DNA of 32,500 bases from Sphaeroforma sirkka (GCA_001586965.3 LUCW03002300.1:25001-57500), one strand, 5' to 3'; numbered from the stretch's first letter, positions 16,690 through 27,887 are shown. Notes: generated from the letters alone by a model not told the origin. A program made the numbers and translations.

Positions 16690-17340
16690 TACGACTCAAG
16701 TCACCAAAGTCGGTCTATATCTCCTCCGGTGTCCGAATTTCTTGTGCCCGATTTTGAGCGTGTTTCAACATCCGCTCTCTACGAGTAACGTACACATCAT
16801 CGTAAGGTACCACTTGAGGTATCGGCTTCGTGCGGCCAATTTTATGTCTCACGGGGCTGATTTGTTTCATCTCGTCCGTCACGCTATTAGTTAACTTAGT
16901 ATTGTATATGTTGGTAGTTTGAATCAGTGATTCAGCCCAGACGTGCATACTTCAGTTGTGCAAACATTCTAGGGACCAGTGTGCCATGGAGTCTCTCTAC
17001 CTTGCCATGGTATTGTGGCGTGGCCGTAGGTGCGTACCTTGAGCAGTAACCCAAAAACGCAAGCATGCGCCTCGCTCTACGTTCGCTGTAAACTGTGAGC
17101 CTCGATCCGTTTGAATGGACTGAACCCGGCGATGAGTTAAGATGTACCTTTCATCGAAGGTGTGTAACATAGCATCCAGAATTGTTGTCGCTTTCAAATC
17201 GTGGATCGGATATTTTTTTGGCCAAGCTAGAAAAATCGTCTATAATTGATACAGAATGGGTGTTGAATCCTATTGACGATACGAACGGTCCTATTATGTC
17301 CCCGAAGACTAACTCGAGAGGCTCTATAGCAGGTTCGTGC
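16690..17340 (-). pseudogene. Copia integrase core
   Basis: The first catalytic region is LELVFGDIIGPF then SIIDDFSSLAKK (about 17300-17215), which is the D-x-x-GP and DD.S pattern. The second is VQSIQTDRGSQFTANVERGA (about 17130-17070), with the TDrG.qF Asp. Further on, HVWAESLIQTTNIYNTKLTN (near 16945-16885) matches the W.Ea...a.yi.N segment, and KIGRTKPIPQVVPYDDVYV the following C-terminal part. The Glu-bearing helix between them is spoiled by stops. At least three frames are used. Confidence 0.75.
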
Positions 17341-17870
17341 TATCGTTCCTTGTTTATACTCTTGTTCTTCTTCTTAGCAATAGTGCATGCTTTGCATCGT
17401 TCCTCTGGTTGCCGTGTGTAGGGTAAATCTTTTGGGACGTAGCCGGGGTGCGCGAGCCTGTTGTGCCATGAAATCTGGTTGGCTTTCTTCAGCGATGGTT
17501 CCACTGTAGTCATAGCTATGTCGTCGATGTGCACACAATTTATTCTGTGCTTTTCATATACTGTCATGGTTCCGAAGTTTGGTAGTAATATGTACATCAT
17601 GTTGTTGATGAATTCAAATGAGGAGTGTCGCGCTGAGAGTAGGCTGATACTTAGTAGTGCAGTTTTAAATGTCGTATCAATGAGTGCGTCCCCCAAGTTT
17701 CCTAGCTGAGTCACATACTTTGGAGAAATGATTGTACTATCAGCGACTTCGAGTGCATACCGGTCATTAATGCGTATGTTGCTGACGAGATGATGTTTGT
17801 GGTACTTATACGGAAGTACGTGTATGATGGCGCAACTATCGCAAGCTAGTCAGTATACACCTCTGAAATC
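17340..17870 (-). pseudogene. Copia protease and GAG-pre-integrase domain
   Basis: ACDSCAIIHVLPYKYHKHHL (near 17850-17790) matches the copia protease active site with DSCA for the usual DSGA. IRINDRYALEVADSTIISPK follows. The open frame 17714-17340 then holds SARHSSFEFINNMMYILLPN and ends with the GAG-pre-integrase signature: WHNRLAHPGYVPKDLPYT and EERCKACTIAKKKNKS, which gives H...H and C..C of the integrase zinc finger. It connects in frame order with the integrase core to its left. Confidence 0.75.
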
Positions 17871-19042
17871 TCTATCTGACTGATCATTCACCTCCTTGTT
17901 GTCGATTGTAGGGTTAATTAAGGAGAATGCAATCTGTCGGTTTGCAGGTGGCTGGTCATCAGACTTTTTTGCTGACATTACTTTGTCCTGTCTGCCTTCA
18001 TGAGCTTGGCGTCGATTGCTCTGGGATCGGTATGTTCTGTCAATGTCTTGTGAACGTTGGTTATCTCGTAAATATCTACCATCGTCGTAGTCGCGTCGAT
18101 TGTCCCGATCTACTTGGTAGTCCTGTCGGTCTTGTTCATCCTGATTATCGTAGCGGTGTTGGTAGCTGTTGTTTCTGTTGTACTGTTCCACACGAGTACG
18201 CTCGCCACGATTTGAATCAGATCGGCGATGCTAGTCATTGTTATTGAACTTAAATCTGTAGTTTTTCATGTCACGGTGAGGACCAGATTTGTCAATCCGT
18301 CGATCATAACGTTTACGGCCGTCGTGGTCGCGACCCTGATTATGTGGGTTACCAGCTACGCATGATCTGATTAGCGCTTGTAGCTTACGGCATTGCCCGA
18401 TGGAATGCCTACGATTGTTGCAGAATTCACAATTTCCTGTCGATATAGCTGCATGAGCACCGTGCACAATGGTTGATGGGTCACTTTCATCTGGATCCAA
18501 TGCGATGAGATACGTGGTGAGCTCATCATACGACATGGCCATCATAGCGGGTGCCTTCAATGCAATCTTAACAGTCTGATTATCGTCGTCTATAGCCTGC
18601 CGTAGAATAGCGCATAGGCTGTTGTTAGACTTCGTACCTCCGGCGTTTTTGAATTTCATATATGCCGGGTTGAGACGACTGGTAAGGCTGGCGTAAGATT
18701 CGTTCCGTTCTTGCGTGATGCGGTTCAGTTTTCCTTCTAATGTCTAGATATCATCTTCGGTCAGGGCTTCAAACTTGCGTTTCAGTGCGGCAAAAGCTTC
18801 CCACGCTTATCAATGAATTGGCTTATCTCCGTCTACAGTAGTGGAGAAAAGGTGCGGTTTATAATCCGATAAGCCTCAGCGATTTCCTTGTGTGTCCATC
18901 GGTTGCTTCTATACGGGGCCGGATCGGTCAATATTGTTGGGATTCCTCCATAATTCACGGATAGAATTGCCTGGGTTTTCCGAGGAAGCCAGTCGACCTT
19001 CGATTCGAGAATAGTGGCGCTCGTAATATCCTTAGAGTTCAC
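17850..19042 (-). pseudogene. Copia gag with CCHC zinc knuckle
   Basis: Pieces from right to left: 19042-18833 (ILESKVDWLPRKTQAILSVN, RWTHKEIAEAYRII); 18780-18660 (WEAFAALKRKFEALTEDDI, TAG, then LEGKLNRITQERNESYASLT); 18659-18231 (NNSLCAILRQAIDDDNQTVK, SYDELTTYLIALDPDESDPS, knuckle CEFCNNRRHSIGQC, C-x2-C-x4-H-x4-C); and a basic, Asp/Arg-rich tail (18191-17850, RYDNQDEQDRQDYQVDRDNR). The start codon at 19042 would be GTG in the minus frame, so the true start is probably lost or lies upstream. Confidence 0.72.
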
Positions 19043-19157
19043 AGTAAGTATATTGATAGCGCGAGATCAGAGTGATCTGATAAGTTGATAGAGTGTCACG
19101 TAGTAGACTTTAAATAAAGTGCAAAACGTATGTCGTTATTTCTGACCTCACCTTTGG

Positions 19158-19164
19158 TTTTATA
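19158..19164 (-). promoter_or_regulatory. Candidate TATA box of the copia 5' LTR
   Basis: TATAAAA on the minus strand, inside the imperfect palindrome ACCTTTGG...CCCAAGGT (plus, 19150-19173), 116 bases before the first gag residues seen. Position and consensus fit an LTR promoter, but LTR borders could not be defined because the partner LTR is missing. Confidence 0.3.
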
Positions 19165-19199
19165 CCCAAGGTGTTTGAGCTAGTGCTCAGCCGCTTGGG

Positions 19200-20330
19200 C
19201 TGGCCAGGGTAAAAACTCATATGGACAGTATAAGAAACCTTATGCAGAACACTTTAACCCTTCGATGCTTTTATATTTCAACTTCTCTGCAACCAAATCT
19301 CACGCTGATCCCATAATGCCTTTCCGCATGGTTGTGACTCACATGGAACCATAGCTATTTAATCCACTTTTGGGAATCGGTTGAGAAATAAAATCTGCTC
19401 TCGGAAATCGGTTAAGTAATAACTCAACTCTTGGGAGTAATTTAAACAACTTGATTAGCTCTCGGGAGTGAGCTAACTCTGATAACTTCCATAAATCAAA
19501 AACGGGTTCTTGCTGTAAAATCTGGCTTGAGGCCTGTCGTCTCTCAAACTGGCCAGTTGGTGCCGTCCATACCTGCGTTGGGTGTCGAGAAGTCCATTGT
19601 GGTTGCGATGTTGGTGCTACCTGTTGCACAAGAAAATCAACACCCTATGCTGTCTGGACCGTGTCAATAGGCGTAGACGTGTCAATATTCGCCATTGGAA
19701 ATTTACGAAGTTGGCTGAGTTGTTCCGAATGAGCTGAATGATTTCCGTGACCTCCTGCACATGCGTTAGCGTCCTCAAGTGGCCATTCCGATCCGTTATA
19801 CACTCCGGATGCTGCTTAGTCTTGTCCAACGTTGAAAGCGAGTGTTGACCAAACTGCCAAACGGGCCAGTGTCACGTGGATTGCTACCTGTTCGTTATCA
19901 TCAGGTGTCGGATCCAGGAAAAAATATTATCTCTACCTTTTCACAGAGTAAAGGCAATCGACGATGAATACCGAGCAGTCGTTTCGAAATCGGTCACAAG
20001 CTTCCTTGCCTACCTGAGGTGGTGGTATAGTACTAGGTCCCTTCGTGATCGTAAGTAAAACGAAAAATTAAAACTGAGGTATCTCTTAGTTGTATAATTC
20101 AGTCTGTAAAGAACGTAGTGTAATAAATACTGTAGTACGGTCACTTAAAAATGTGGTCAAACCCGAGCACGCATAGTAAAGTGTGTTAAGTCTGCAATAA
20201 GTGAACTCAATCAGATGTGCCGATATGATCGGCGCGTCTGCTGTATTTATTCATCACGTTGCTATTTCGTTAACAACGGGTGATTGTGAAAATACCCGTA
20301 TCTATGGGTTTCGTCTGTTAGTTTCTAAAT
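19200..20330. other. Unassigned sequence right of the copia gag
   Basis: Two open minus frames (19339-19629 and 19617-19829) are Gln/Arg/Leu-rich without recognisable motifs and may be remains of an older gag. At 19362-19490 about four degenerate ~30-bp units resembling CTCTCGGGAATCGGTTAAG follow one another. Nothing recognisable was seen at 19860-20330. Confidence 0.35.
19362..19490. repeat. Degenerate short tandem repeat
   Basis: Successive units start CTTTTGGGAATCGGTTGAG, CTCTCGGAAATCGGTTAAG, CTCTTGGGAGTAATTTAAA and CTCTCGGGAGTGAGCTAAC, spaced about 30 bases. Similarity is partial, so this is an old array. Confidence 0.5.
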
Positions 20331-20469
20331 TATGATGACACCCGATGAGTCATCCTTCTCTCTCATTAAATCCTATGTCGATCCGTATGGTCCGGTCCAA
20401 AATCTCCGTTCATGGTACTTTGTCAACAACAGGACATGGGCGGCCGAAGAATTTCCCAGATCGTAGTAA

Positions 20470-21180
20470 AAATGAATAATCTTTTGCTTGAAAGCTACAA
20501 CGAACGCGTCAACCTCACCCTAAAACATTTGAAATAGACCGGTATTACTCTTAAGGCCAAGGTTTGTCAAGAGGATATGAATACTGTCAAAGTCACGTCC
20601 AGACATCTATCAGAAACAGCTTGTAAAATATATCTCAAAAAAACTCAATCAAGATGAAGATAAAATGTCCTGCGAAAGGTATCCAATCGATTGAACGACA
20701 AGCTCTGTAAGGAAATGTGATACATCGCTGTCAAAGACCCCAACCTCAAGATCACAATGTGCAAACCACGCAACGCCCCAACAGTAAAGACACGACAAAA
20801 CATACCGACGGATAAAATGAATCCTATCAACGACAGCACCAACATCGGTATTAACGAGACTGCAGACCGCACTACTTCAACGACTACAACAACCACAATG
20901 ACGACGCCCCTATCTCAGCAAAAAAGCATCACCTGCAGTCCAAACTTCCAAAGCACCATATGGTATTGACAAAGAGGGAATGACTAACACGGCGAACTAC
21001 TATCCACTCGTGGTTAACGTCCTTCCTTTCTTCCAAGTGGGATATGAGTTTGAGAAGAATACCTGTGGTAACCGACTCCTCCGATTTGTCGAGAAACTTC
21101 GCCGCCATGATATTGACCTCCGATATATTTTTGGTGAATGAAATCATATCGCAGATATACTGTCACTGGTGTTAAACGTT
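20470..21180 (+). pseudogene. Ty3-type RT thumb and RNase H remnant, plus strand
   Basis: Near 20490-20640 a frame reads YNERVNLTLKHLK, stop, TGITLKAKVCQED and VTSRHLSETACKIYLKKTQS, which fits the h.eR....L..L...gitL...KC......f.Gh.ls..Gi..d..K of the RT thumb. At 20960-21170 another reads GYEFEKNTCGNRLLRFVEKL, RRHDIDLRYIFGE, TGA, NHIADILS, which fits the RNase H C-terminus (R..RW...L....i.i.YipG..N..ADaLS). Between them the frames are broken and Thr-rich. No RT palm motif is left. Confidence 0.55.
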
Positions 21181-21184
21181 TATG

Positions 21185-21485
21185 TTCTTGTATCAAGTAA
21201 CTTTATTTATTCCTCTTCTGAGGGTTAAATATCCTATCTGCCATCTAGATATGAGTGAACATTTGAGGCGGGATCTACTGCCATACATCTTGGCGTGCCA
21301 TGGTGCTGTCATAGGGACATGACACTATGACATTGTAGTCTTGATATTTAATAATGGATGACTTAAATAATGTCTTGACACTCTCCTGAAGGCAGTAACT
21401 GTTGGATAGTGAGAATATAATGTTGTATACCTTCTCCCCTGCGTTGTAGTTCCGGGTAACTGGTACTGGCTAGGTCGGTAGGAAT
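21185..21485. other. Unassigned spacer
   Basis: About 300 bp with no open frame or repeat that I can assign. It could hold the 3' end of the copia fragment to its right, but no LTR border or polypurine tract stands out. Confidence 0.35.
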
Positions 21486-21489
21486 CGTG

Positions 21490-22055
21490 GAACATAGAAT
21501 ATATATGCTTGCAATGTGTCGGACGTGCCGTATTTTTGGTAATCAATCGGAGGGATTGTCATCCCATTTGATGTGTTGAAAAATGATAATGCCTTGTGTC
21601 TGCAAGTCGCGAATATGGTGCACACGAATATTAACATGTTTGAGGTTTTCCGTGGGGCCAGTAAAGTTGACGGCATGAACGGCAGAGCGGCTATCGCAGT
21701 AGAGAACGGTAGGGTCGGTTTGAGAAAACCAAGCTCAAGGAGAATATCGCGGGGCCGATGTATTTGTTTGGAGACCTCAGAGGTCGCAAAATATTCAGAT
21801 TCCCTTTTCTTTGTTAATTGCGCCTTCTATAGTCGTGATGTCCCTAAGATAAAGCCGGAAGTGGAGCGTCGAGTATCGGGACACGCGCCGTGGTCGGTAT
21901 CGTAGTTAGCATCGGGGATCGGAATGCCGGCTTTATAGCGGTATGTGAGCCCCAGTAGAGGCGTAGCCTTGAGATAACACAGGATGTGTTTCGCCGTGAA
22001 CCAGTGGGACTCAGTAGGAGGTGGCATAATACATTGTCCATCAGCCTCAAACGTA
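21490..22055 (-). pseudogene. Copia RNase H fragment
   Basis: The frame 22027-21827 reads ESHWFTAKHILCYLKATPLL, then GLTYRYKAG, then DTDHGACPDTRRSTSGFIL, the copia HW.AaKrIlrYLkgT...GL and DaDwAg...RrSTSG signatures. After a broken stretch, PTVLYCDSRSAVHAVNFTGP and HVNIRVHHIRDLQTQG (about 21725-21600) give the D(N/S)..ai and KHi.i..H.ir segments. It is truncated right of 22055 with no RT. Being upstream of the other copia gag in the same orientation, it belongs to a separate copy. Confidence 0.75.
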
Positions 22056-22059
22056 GTAA

Positions 22060-22640
22060 ACTACATATTAAACCATATTTTTTGTTCTAGTATGGCAGAG
22101 CGAGACTTCTAACTGTACACGACAATTGGTACGAAAACTCGGTCACGGCTTGCCGTTTTAAACACCAAGACTTTTTCGCAAAATACTCTTAAGGGCGAAC
22201 CGGTTGCCGCGCGTCCAAACCCGATTGCCGAGAATCAGGACGAGGGCGATGCAGTTGGTTCGTGATCCGAAAAAGTTATGAACACGGATGAGGGAAACTT
22301 GCTAGCAAATCCAGATGTTAAGCGAGCAGAATGGAAGCTCATCGGATGGCTATGAGATTGTGCTGGCGATGACTGCGACGAAGGATAGCCAACTTGCATT
22401 CACCAATGGCTACTGTGAAAATGAAGACTGTGACTTAGGAGATTTGACCCCTGCATGTGCAAAACAATTGGACTGATGTTAAAGATGATAAGTATGAGTT
22501 GATACGATCTATTGACACGGCGGGTATTTCGCTGCGCCCCACAGCGTTCACTACCGGCGGTATAGTGAAATACGAGAAGAGAAGAGGGTATCTACGAACA
22601 AAAGTCAAACGTAGCTGCAAGGTGAGTATCTATATCTAGT
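22060..22640. other. Unassigned stretch before element 3
   Basis: A short plus frame at 22457-22639 (ELIRSIDTAGISLRPTAF...) ends at TGCAAG|GTGAGT near 22620, a consensus 5' splice site, but I see no partner acceptor or family. It may be decayed gag of element 3. Confidence 0.3.
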
Positions 22641-23643
22641 CTACATATACCACTGTTGCTTAATTATGACGGGTTGAGTGTCGATACGCAATAGTGGAAA
22701 AGATCGTGTACTTAGCTTGTTTCACATGTGGTAAAAAGGGGTACCACGTGCAGGCGATTTTTTTGCAATAAGAATAAAAGATATAGAGACGATGTAGAGG
22801 ACTGCTTACCCATTGATAAGGTTCTATTGACAAAGCTTGCAAAGGCATACAGGACGCATGGATAAAAATTATTCCCAAAGGACGAAGCTCATAATAAATT
22901 TGGTGGCCACCGATGCGACTGAATCTAGTAGTAACGACAACGATAAATCCACAAAGTAGAATTCGTTTTTCGAGCAGATAAGAATGCAAACTACTCTTAC
23001 CCAAGTATTAAGTTCTGGCCATCTCTTCATAGAGTAATACATTCAAAGTCAATGACACGTAATCGTTTACTTACCGAAGATGAAACGAAAATACCAAGCA
23101 GATAAAACTAGATACTCGATCGTGTATTATGAAATTATACCCTATGTACAGAAACCCGCCTCCTCTTTCGCTCTTTTTGTTTTGACGGTGCATCGTCAAC
23201 GCTAATGTCGCGACTCGTAGCTGGAGGGATGTTGTGCTAAGTCAGAAATTACACCATCGCCATCGCCTGCTACCAAATCACGAGATCAAGAGGGAACATG
23301 GTATCTGGGTCGGAAGAAAATGATGAGGTATGCCTGCATGGCTGGCAGCAAATAGGGCTACTGCATTTTGAGCTACCTACTGGGAAAGTCAAATCGAGAC
23401 TTTACAGAACGCATGGAACGAATACAATTTGATGCTACAACACATTAGACGCGCACCAACTCGCAAGATGTTTCCCACGACAAGGCTGCACATCAACCTG
23501 AATCAGCACATCACAAGTAAAAAGTGATCAGAACTTGCATCGAGACAGATCGTGATTGGAAGATGGCCCAAGATGAATCTAACGGAAGATAGGACGGCCG
23601 ACACAACACTATTTGCAAGCACTTCGCAAAAATAATGTAAAGA

Positions 23644-23826
23644 TTGTGCAGGCACTGGGGAATTCCACAAGCAGTAATTAAGTTACAACTCCTGACCTTG
23701 TCACTACAACAAAATATTGTGCCCACGGACGAGCGTGTCGTTCTTGATGTACGAGTTAATGGGTATAAAATGAAAGTGTTGTTGGTATCGGGGCTCGTAG
23801 ATATGTATGTCATCACGTTTCTGTAA
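23644..23826 (+). pseudogene. Element 3 protease remnant
   Basis: TDERVVLDVRVNGYKMKVLL then VSGLVDMYVI aligns with GDERIFQTVFVNGEK and MALFDPGAEVSAI of element 1. The catalytic Asp position reads Val (LLVSG for LFDPG), so the active site is lost. The frame stops at 23826. Confidence 0.55.
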
Positions 23827-23949
23827 AATATTTTATGTGACTCCTAAATTAGAACATACTATATTAAAGTTAGCTAAGAGATAATGTGTCGAGAAATTGC
23901 TGTTGATTTACGACTCAAATTATCAAATTAACGATCAGTAGTCACGAGT

Positions 23950-24730
23950 AGCCACGAAAACAATTATTTGTAACACAATGGATGATTTGTTGTCGTTAGT
24001 TATAACTATTATGTGTTTACCTACCAACATTGATACCAAAAATCCCCCCCCCAATCAGATGAGAATTTATTAAAGCTGCTACATATAAACCTTCTAATAC
24101 TGTAAAGGTAATCATTACGCATTTTACAGAGGAGCTAAAGGATCTTATAATTGAGAACAATAGAATTTAATTTCACAGGCTGGGCTGTATTCGAAAATTT
24201 TCAATAGATATGTGAGCTTAGACTTGACTAAGGTGGACCTCTCAAAGCATAGCGTAGAAAACAAGGTAAATACCAACTAACCTAGTACTAGGTTGGTTTG
24301 TTCAGTAGCCACGAAAACAATTATTTGTAACACAATGGATGATTTGCTTTCGTTAAGTATAACTATTATGTGTTTACATACCAACATTGATACCTAAAAT
24401 CCCCCTCCCCAATCAGATGATAATTTATTGAAGCTGCTACATATAAACCTTCTAATACTGTAAAGGTAATCATTACGCATTTTACAGAGGAGCTAAAGGA
24501 TCTTATAATTGAGAACAATAGAATTTAATTTCACAGGCTGGGCTGTATTCGAAATTTTTCAATAGAGATGTGAGCTTAAACTTGACTAAGGTGGACCTCT
24601 CAAAGCATAGCGTAGAAAACAAGGTAAATACCAACTAACCTAGTACTAGGTTGGTTTGTTCAGTCATTTAGCCACGAAAACAATTATTTGTAACACAATG
24701 GATGATTTGCTGTCGTTTGTTCAGTCATTC
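23950..24730 (+). repeat. Tandem duplication (about 357 bp, two full units and a partial third)
   Basis: Units start AGCCACGAAAACAATTATTT at 23950, 24307 and 24670. The first two (357 and 363 bp) differ at few positions, including the length of a C-run (AATCCCCCCCCC versus AATCCCCCTCCCC). The third stops after about 60 bp. Each full unit holds the protease-RT linker (YVSLDLTKVDLSKH, matching YVRLDLTNVDFSKL of element 1). Confidence 0.9.
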
Positions 24731-24789
24731 AACTAATTTACTATATTGAGTGTCCAACACGCAATTATGTTGCATAACGTCATAAATAG

Positions 24790-25380
24790 ATGGTCAGAGA
24801 TCAATTTGAGGCCTGGTTGGAAGCTGGAGTTATCAAAGCAAACAACGAGCTCATCCCAGTAAATCTAGCACTTTTGACCGTAGGCCAGTTCAATTCAATT
24901 GAGATTTTAAAGAAGATGCGAGTGTATGCGGACTTGGTTTTTACTCACCGATGATTAACGGGTTACTGAGACGAATTGGAAAAGCACACGCCATCGATTT
25001 AAAATGAGGATGTCGCCATATGAAGATACACAAGCCACACAGGAAGCACTTCACGTTTACCTGGGATTGATAAAGTACTCGTTTAACGGGCCACCATTTA
25101 GTATCACATGTGCCCATCGGTTGTTCCAACGAATCATGTAGAACTAACGACCAAGTGTATATAGATGACAAAGTAGTCTTCACCAAGACCAAAAAGAACA
25201 CGGGCCGAGTTATCAGGGAGGCGCTAACAAGACTGAACAAGCACGACTTCAAATTAACAGCAATAAGTGCAACAAGTACCACTTCGGTGTTAACGGAATA
25301 CAGCTGTCATGATACATCGATCCAAGAAAGGTACAACACTTACTAGATTAAAGAGCGCCCACGTCCAGAAAGAATGTAAC
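24790..25380 (+). pseudogene. Element 3 reverse transcriptase remnant
   Basis: VRDQFEAWLEAGVIKANNEL and IPVNLALLTVGQF match the RT N-terminal part of element 1 (TQIEDWLKQGLIE, TPVNLARLAVDQ). The palm with motif A is not recognisable; YADLV.. stands for the VlDls. segment. QVYIDDKVVFTKTKKNTGRV then IREALTRLNKHDFKLTA give motif C (YIDD) and the following helix, matching VYLDDIVIFTKT of element 1. Confidence 0.65.
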
Positions 25381-25489
25381 CAGCATAGTCGGTTTCGACA
25401 ATTTCTTGTTGTGTGAAGTTCCTCATCTAATAAGCTGTTTGATACCTTTTGGACATTTGAGGCGTCATAAAGGTAAGCTACGAGCTTGA

Positions 25490-25745
25490 GCCAATAGCTG
25501 TGACGAGGCCTTTAAGCAATTTAAAACAATAAGCACCGGTAGCCCAGCCACCAAGAGATGGAGTAATGTTTATGGTAGCGGCATAAGCATCCAGAATGGC
25601 ACTCGTAGGTGTACTGTATCGAAGGATTGATGCGAACCTAAGGTACGTGCAGTTCGTTGGCAGAAATATAAACTTGTAGAGTGTAGAGAGTGGCTGGAAA
25701 GGTACGACCAAAGCAAAGAACAGGCCTCTCTCAAGTATGATTATC
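25490..25745 (+). pseudogene. Element 3 RNase H remnant
   Basis: CDEAFKQFKTI (about 25497-25530) is the connection (element 1: CDDAFKLVKSK). In another frame ALVGVLYRRIDANLRYVQFV (about 25596-25655) matches AVGGVLYQSINGKPRYIQFF. The catalytic Asp of TDAS is not conserved. Further RNase H parts are absent. Confidence 0.55.
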
Positions 25746-25789
25746 TCAGTTAGGAAAAGTCCGTAGTCTGAGAGAAACGATTGGTGATT

Positions 25790-26400
25790 TCTATTGTTTT
25801 AATTCACTAGACTCAGATTTCTTGTACTTGAGTGTTTCTCTCTCACCTGGGGTCCCAGTTTAATTTACCGGTTCTACCGCTATATTTCTGATGGCTCTAA
25901 TATCAGGAATAGTTGGATCAAGACCCAAAACGCAGTATCTGATGATACTGTGGTTTGGAGTATTGTATTGGCTTTTGTTAATCTGGTCCTTAGATGCTAT
26001 AGACCCCCAACTTTGTATTTCTGAGATTGTGTAGGAGTGGAAAGTGACATCTTACAGTAGCAGATCATCTTGAAGTTGGGGTTTTTGTACAGGTAAAAAA
26101 AAAAAGCTTTTTAGGTGGTTAAAATATAAAGCCCCCTTCATTTTCTATTCTTACGTATTACCTAATTAAGAATGCTATTACGGGAGTTCTCAACCACGCT
26201 CATCGGAGTAAGTCCTGACCTGTGTTCTCGGTCAACAACTTGGCTTGGTAAAGCGCATCTCAACGGTGGTTCTACAACCGAGTCTTTGGCCCTTACCCCT
26301 TTGTAGTGTGGGCGGAGCAAGGTGAGAAACGTGAAAGTGTCCCTCGGTATCAGTGAAACTTGGTCAAGTATCCCGCCTCGTGCGCTTTCTGTTAATCACT
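25790..26400. other. Unassigned spacer between elements 3 and 4
   Basis: AT-rich sequence, no open frame longer than chance, an 11-base A-run near 26097-26107. No repeat shared with other parts of the window was noticed. Confidence 0.35.
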
Positions 26401-26412
26401 GATCGTTCATAA

Positions 26413-26872
26413 ATGCTCGTTGCTGTTGACTTCGTCGGCCTGGATTGCCTTCCGCTTGCGTCTGGTCCGTCGTCGGTAAATTGTACATCAACATCTGCGA
26501 TGTTTTTTCATGCGTCCAGGTACGCTCTCCATTTGTCCACTGCAGTAGGTGCTACTAGGATCAATCGCTGCTGTTGGATGGCCGGTGGTCTGATACTGAG
26601 GAGAACTGTGTCTTATGAGATATTTGTACATCTCCCAAACCATTGACCTTCTTTATGAGGTCGATTTATTCATTGCTGGCCGAGTTAGTGTATTCCAGGG
26701 CTTTAATCGCATCAAAGTTACAGTCGTTGCCCTTCCTGCTTATTATTTTGCATTGTCCGCCATATGGTGCTGTCATTTTGTTCATTTCATCTTGATAGCG
26801 AATCATTTCAATGTCCTCTGACTGGAAGTGTACATACTTCTTTCGGTATTTTTGGTCATGTGCTGCGCACAC
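26413..26872 (-). pseudogene. Element 4 integrase C-terminal region
   Basis: The frame 26872-26666 reads IEMIRYQDEMNKMTAPYGGQ then CKIISRKGNDCNF, resembling the GPY/F module after the integrase core. Further left the minus frames read VWEMYKYLIRHSSPQYQTTG and a basic/acidic tail. Frames change near 26660. Open plus frames over 26413-26821 are shadows. Confidence 0.4.
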
Positions 26873-27089
26873 TTTTCACTTGATATTACACAGCAGGAGT
26901 GTCTAGTTGTGGTCTGGATCTTCTAGATTTCTCAGTTGCTGTCTCCATGGTACTGATGTATTCGGTGCGTTCACTACTGTATTGTAATCCGTTAGTTGAT
27001 TTCATCCGCGTCCAAAATAAGATAGAATCGAGGTGATTTATGTTTTCTTGAAAACCGAATATTGTAACCTATTTGTACGAATGAATGTC

Positions 27090-27620
27090 TCGAGCGCGAG
27101 TTACCATGATTTACTTAACGAATTTCCTTATCAATGGTATGAGGTCTCTATGTGATCGCTCGTTTGTACCTAAGACATTAGGTTGGTATGGGCGAGAGAC
27201 TAGGTATCGTGTTAGCGTTTGTGCAATGACATTTGAAAGAATATCATTGGCAAATTCGGTGCATTGGTCTGTTTGTATGATTTGTGGGAATCCGTGTTTA
27301 CACACTATTGGTACCAGCGTTCTTGTTACTGTAGCTGCTGATATGTCCATCATTGCTATGAGTATCCTCTGTTTGAGTCCAGTAGTGAGCTTATAGTATT
27401 CATTTGTATTTTGTCGCCTGGAAACGCGGCTGAAATTGATTGTAAGGGATACAACCCCTTTTCGAAAGTTTGTTCTTGAGACACAGTACACAATCTTATA
27501 CCTGTTGAACTTGTGGCCAACCATGTCCATCTACTTGCAGTTTGTTTCCCGTCACCTCTGGTGTGTGGTATCCCAGATCTTGGTATTGCTCGATGGTGTG
27601 GATTTGTGCCTCATAGTTGG
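27090..27620 (-). pseudogene. Element 4 integrase core
   Basis: The frame 27530-27111 shows LIAMMDISAATVTRTLVPIV (first Asp), KHGFPQIIQTDQCTEFANDI (second Asp in TDqctEF), and YQPNVLGTNERSHRDLIPLI (catalytic Glu in NER.hr.l), ending IRKFVK. Spacing fits a DD35E Ty3 integrase. The zinc finger is partly in this frame (IVYCVSRTNFRKG) and better in the neighbouring one (DCVLCLKNK), so a shift lies in between. The core is one of the best kept segments in the right half of the window. Confidence 0.85.
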
Positions 27621-27887
27621 TCTCATTTTTTTATCCCCAATGGGAACTGTTTGCGATGCTGAGATACGTACGGCTGGATGTTTTTGCCTTGAGTTAGAAT
27701 TTGGAGCTATAGTACTCATCTTTGCAACTAATGTGACGGCCCATGGGGGTTTGTCACATACTGTCGTACCTTCCTCGAGGAATCATTTGTTTGTGCATGT
27801 TTCCCTGTAGATGACAGCGGCAAGTTCACTGTTGTTGTTTCTGTATGTTTGTATATGTGACCACTTTTGTGCCATTTATGTACATTT

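Larger units (their letters stand above)
16560..19042 (-). mobile_element. Truncated copia-type retrotransposon (gag, protease, integrase; RT and RNase H missing)
   Basis: Minus-strand order gag, protease, GAG-pre-integrase, integrase is that of Ty1/copia elements. The integrase runs toward the LTR of element 2, and no copia RT or RNase H follows, so the 3' half was lost where the two elements meet (about 16556-16690). Frames are broken by several stops and shifts. The 5' LTR should lie right of 19042; a TATAAAA on the minus strand at 19158-19164 is a candidate LTR promoter. Confidence 0.8.
22690..25790 (+). mobile_element. Element 3: heavily decayed relative of element 1
   Basis: On the plus strand, in order: a knuckle-like CFTCGKKGYHVQAIF (about 22711-22755, last Cys replaced), a protease strand (23727-23826), the protease-RT linker in tandem duplicate (23950-24730), RT N-terminal part (24790-24960), RT motif C YIDD (about 25155) and RNase H (about 25500-25745). 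Several segments match element 1 closely (DDLLSLVITIMCLPTNID against TDLLSLGITLTGLPNGLD). Nearly every segment is in another frame. No Dam-like tail or integrase was recognised after RNase H. Confidence 0.65.

Noticed and set aside
19045-19080. Primer-binding site for the copia element (TTATCAGATCACTCTG, minus)
   Set aside because: It only loosely resembles the initiator-tRNA complement common in copia elements, and the LTR end cannot be set.
23950-24730. CRISPR-like array
   Set aside because: Units are 357 bp, directly adjacent and derived from a retroelement coding region; there are no spacers.
26413-27810. Several long plus-strand frames
   Set aside because: They are antisense to the integrase and protease parts of element 4.
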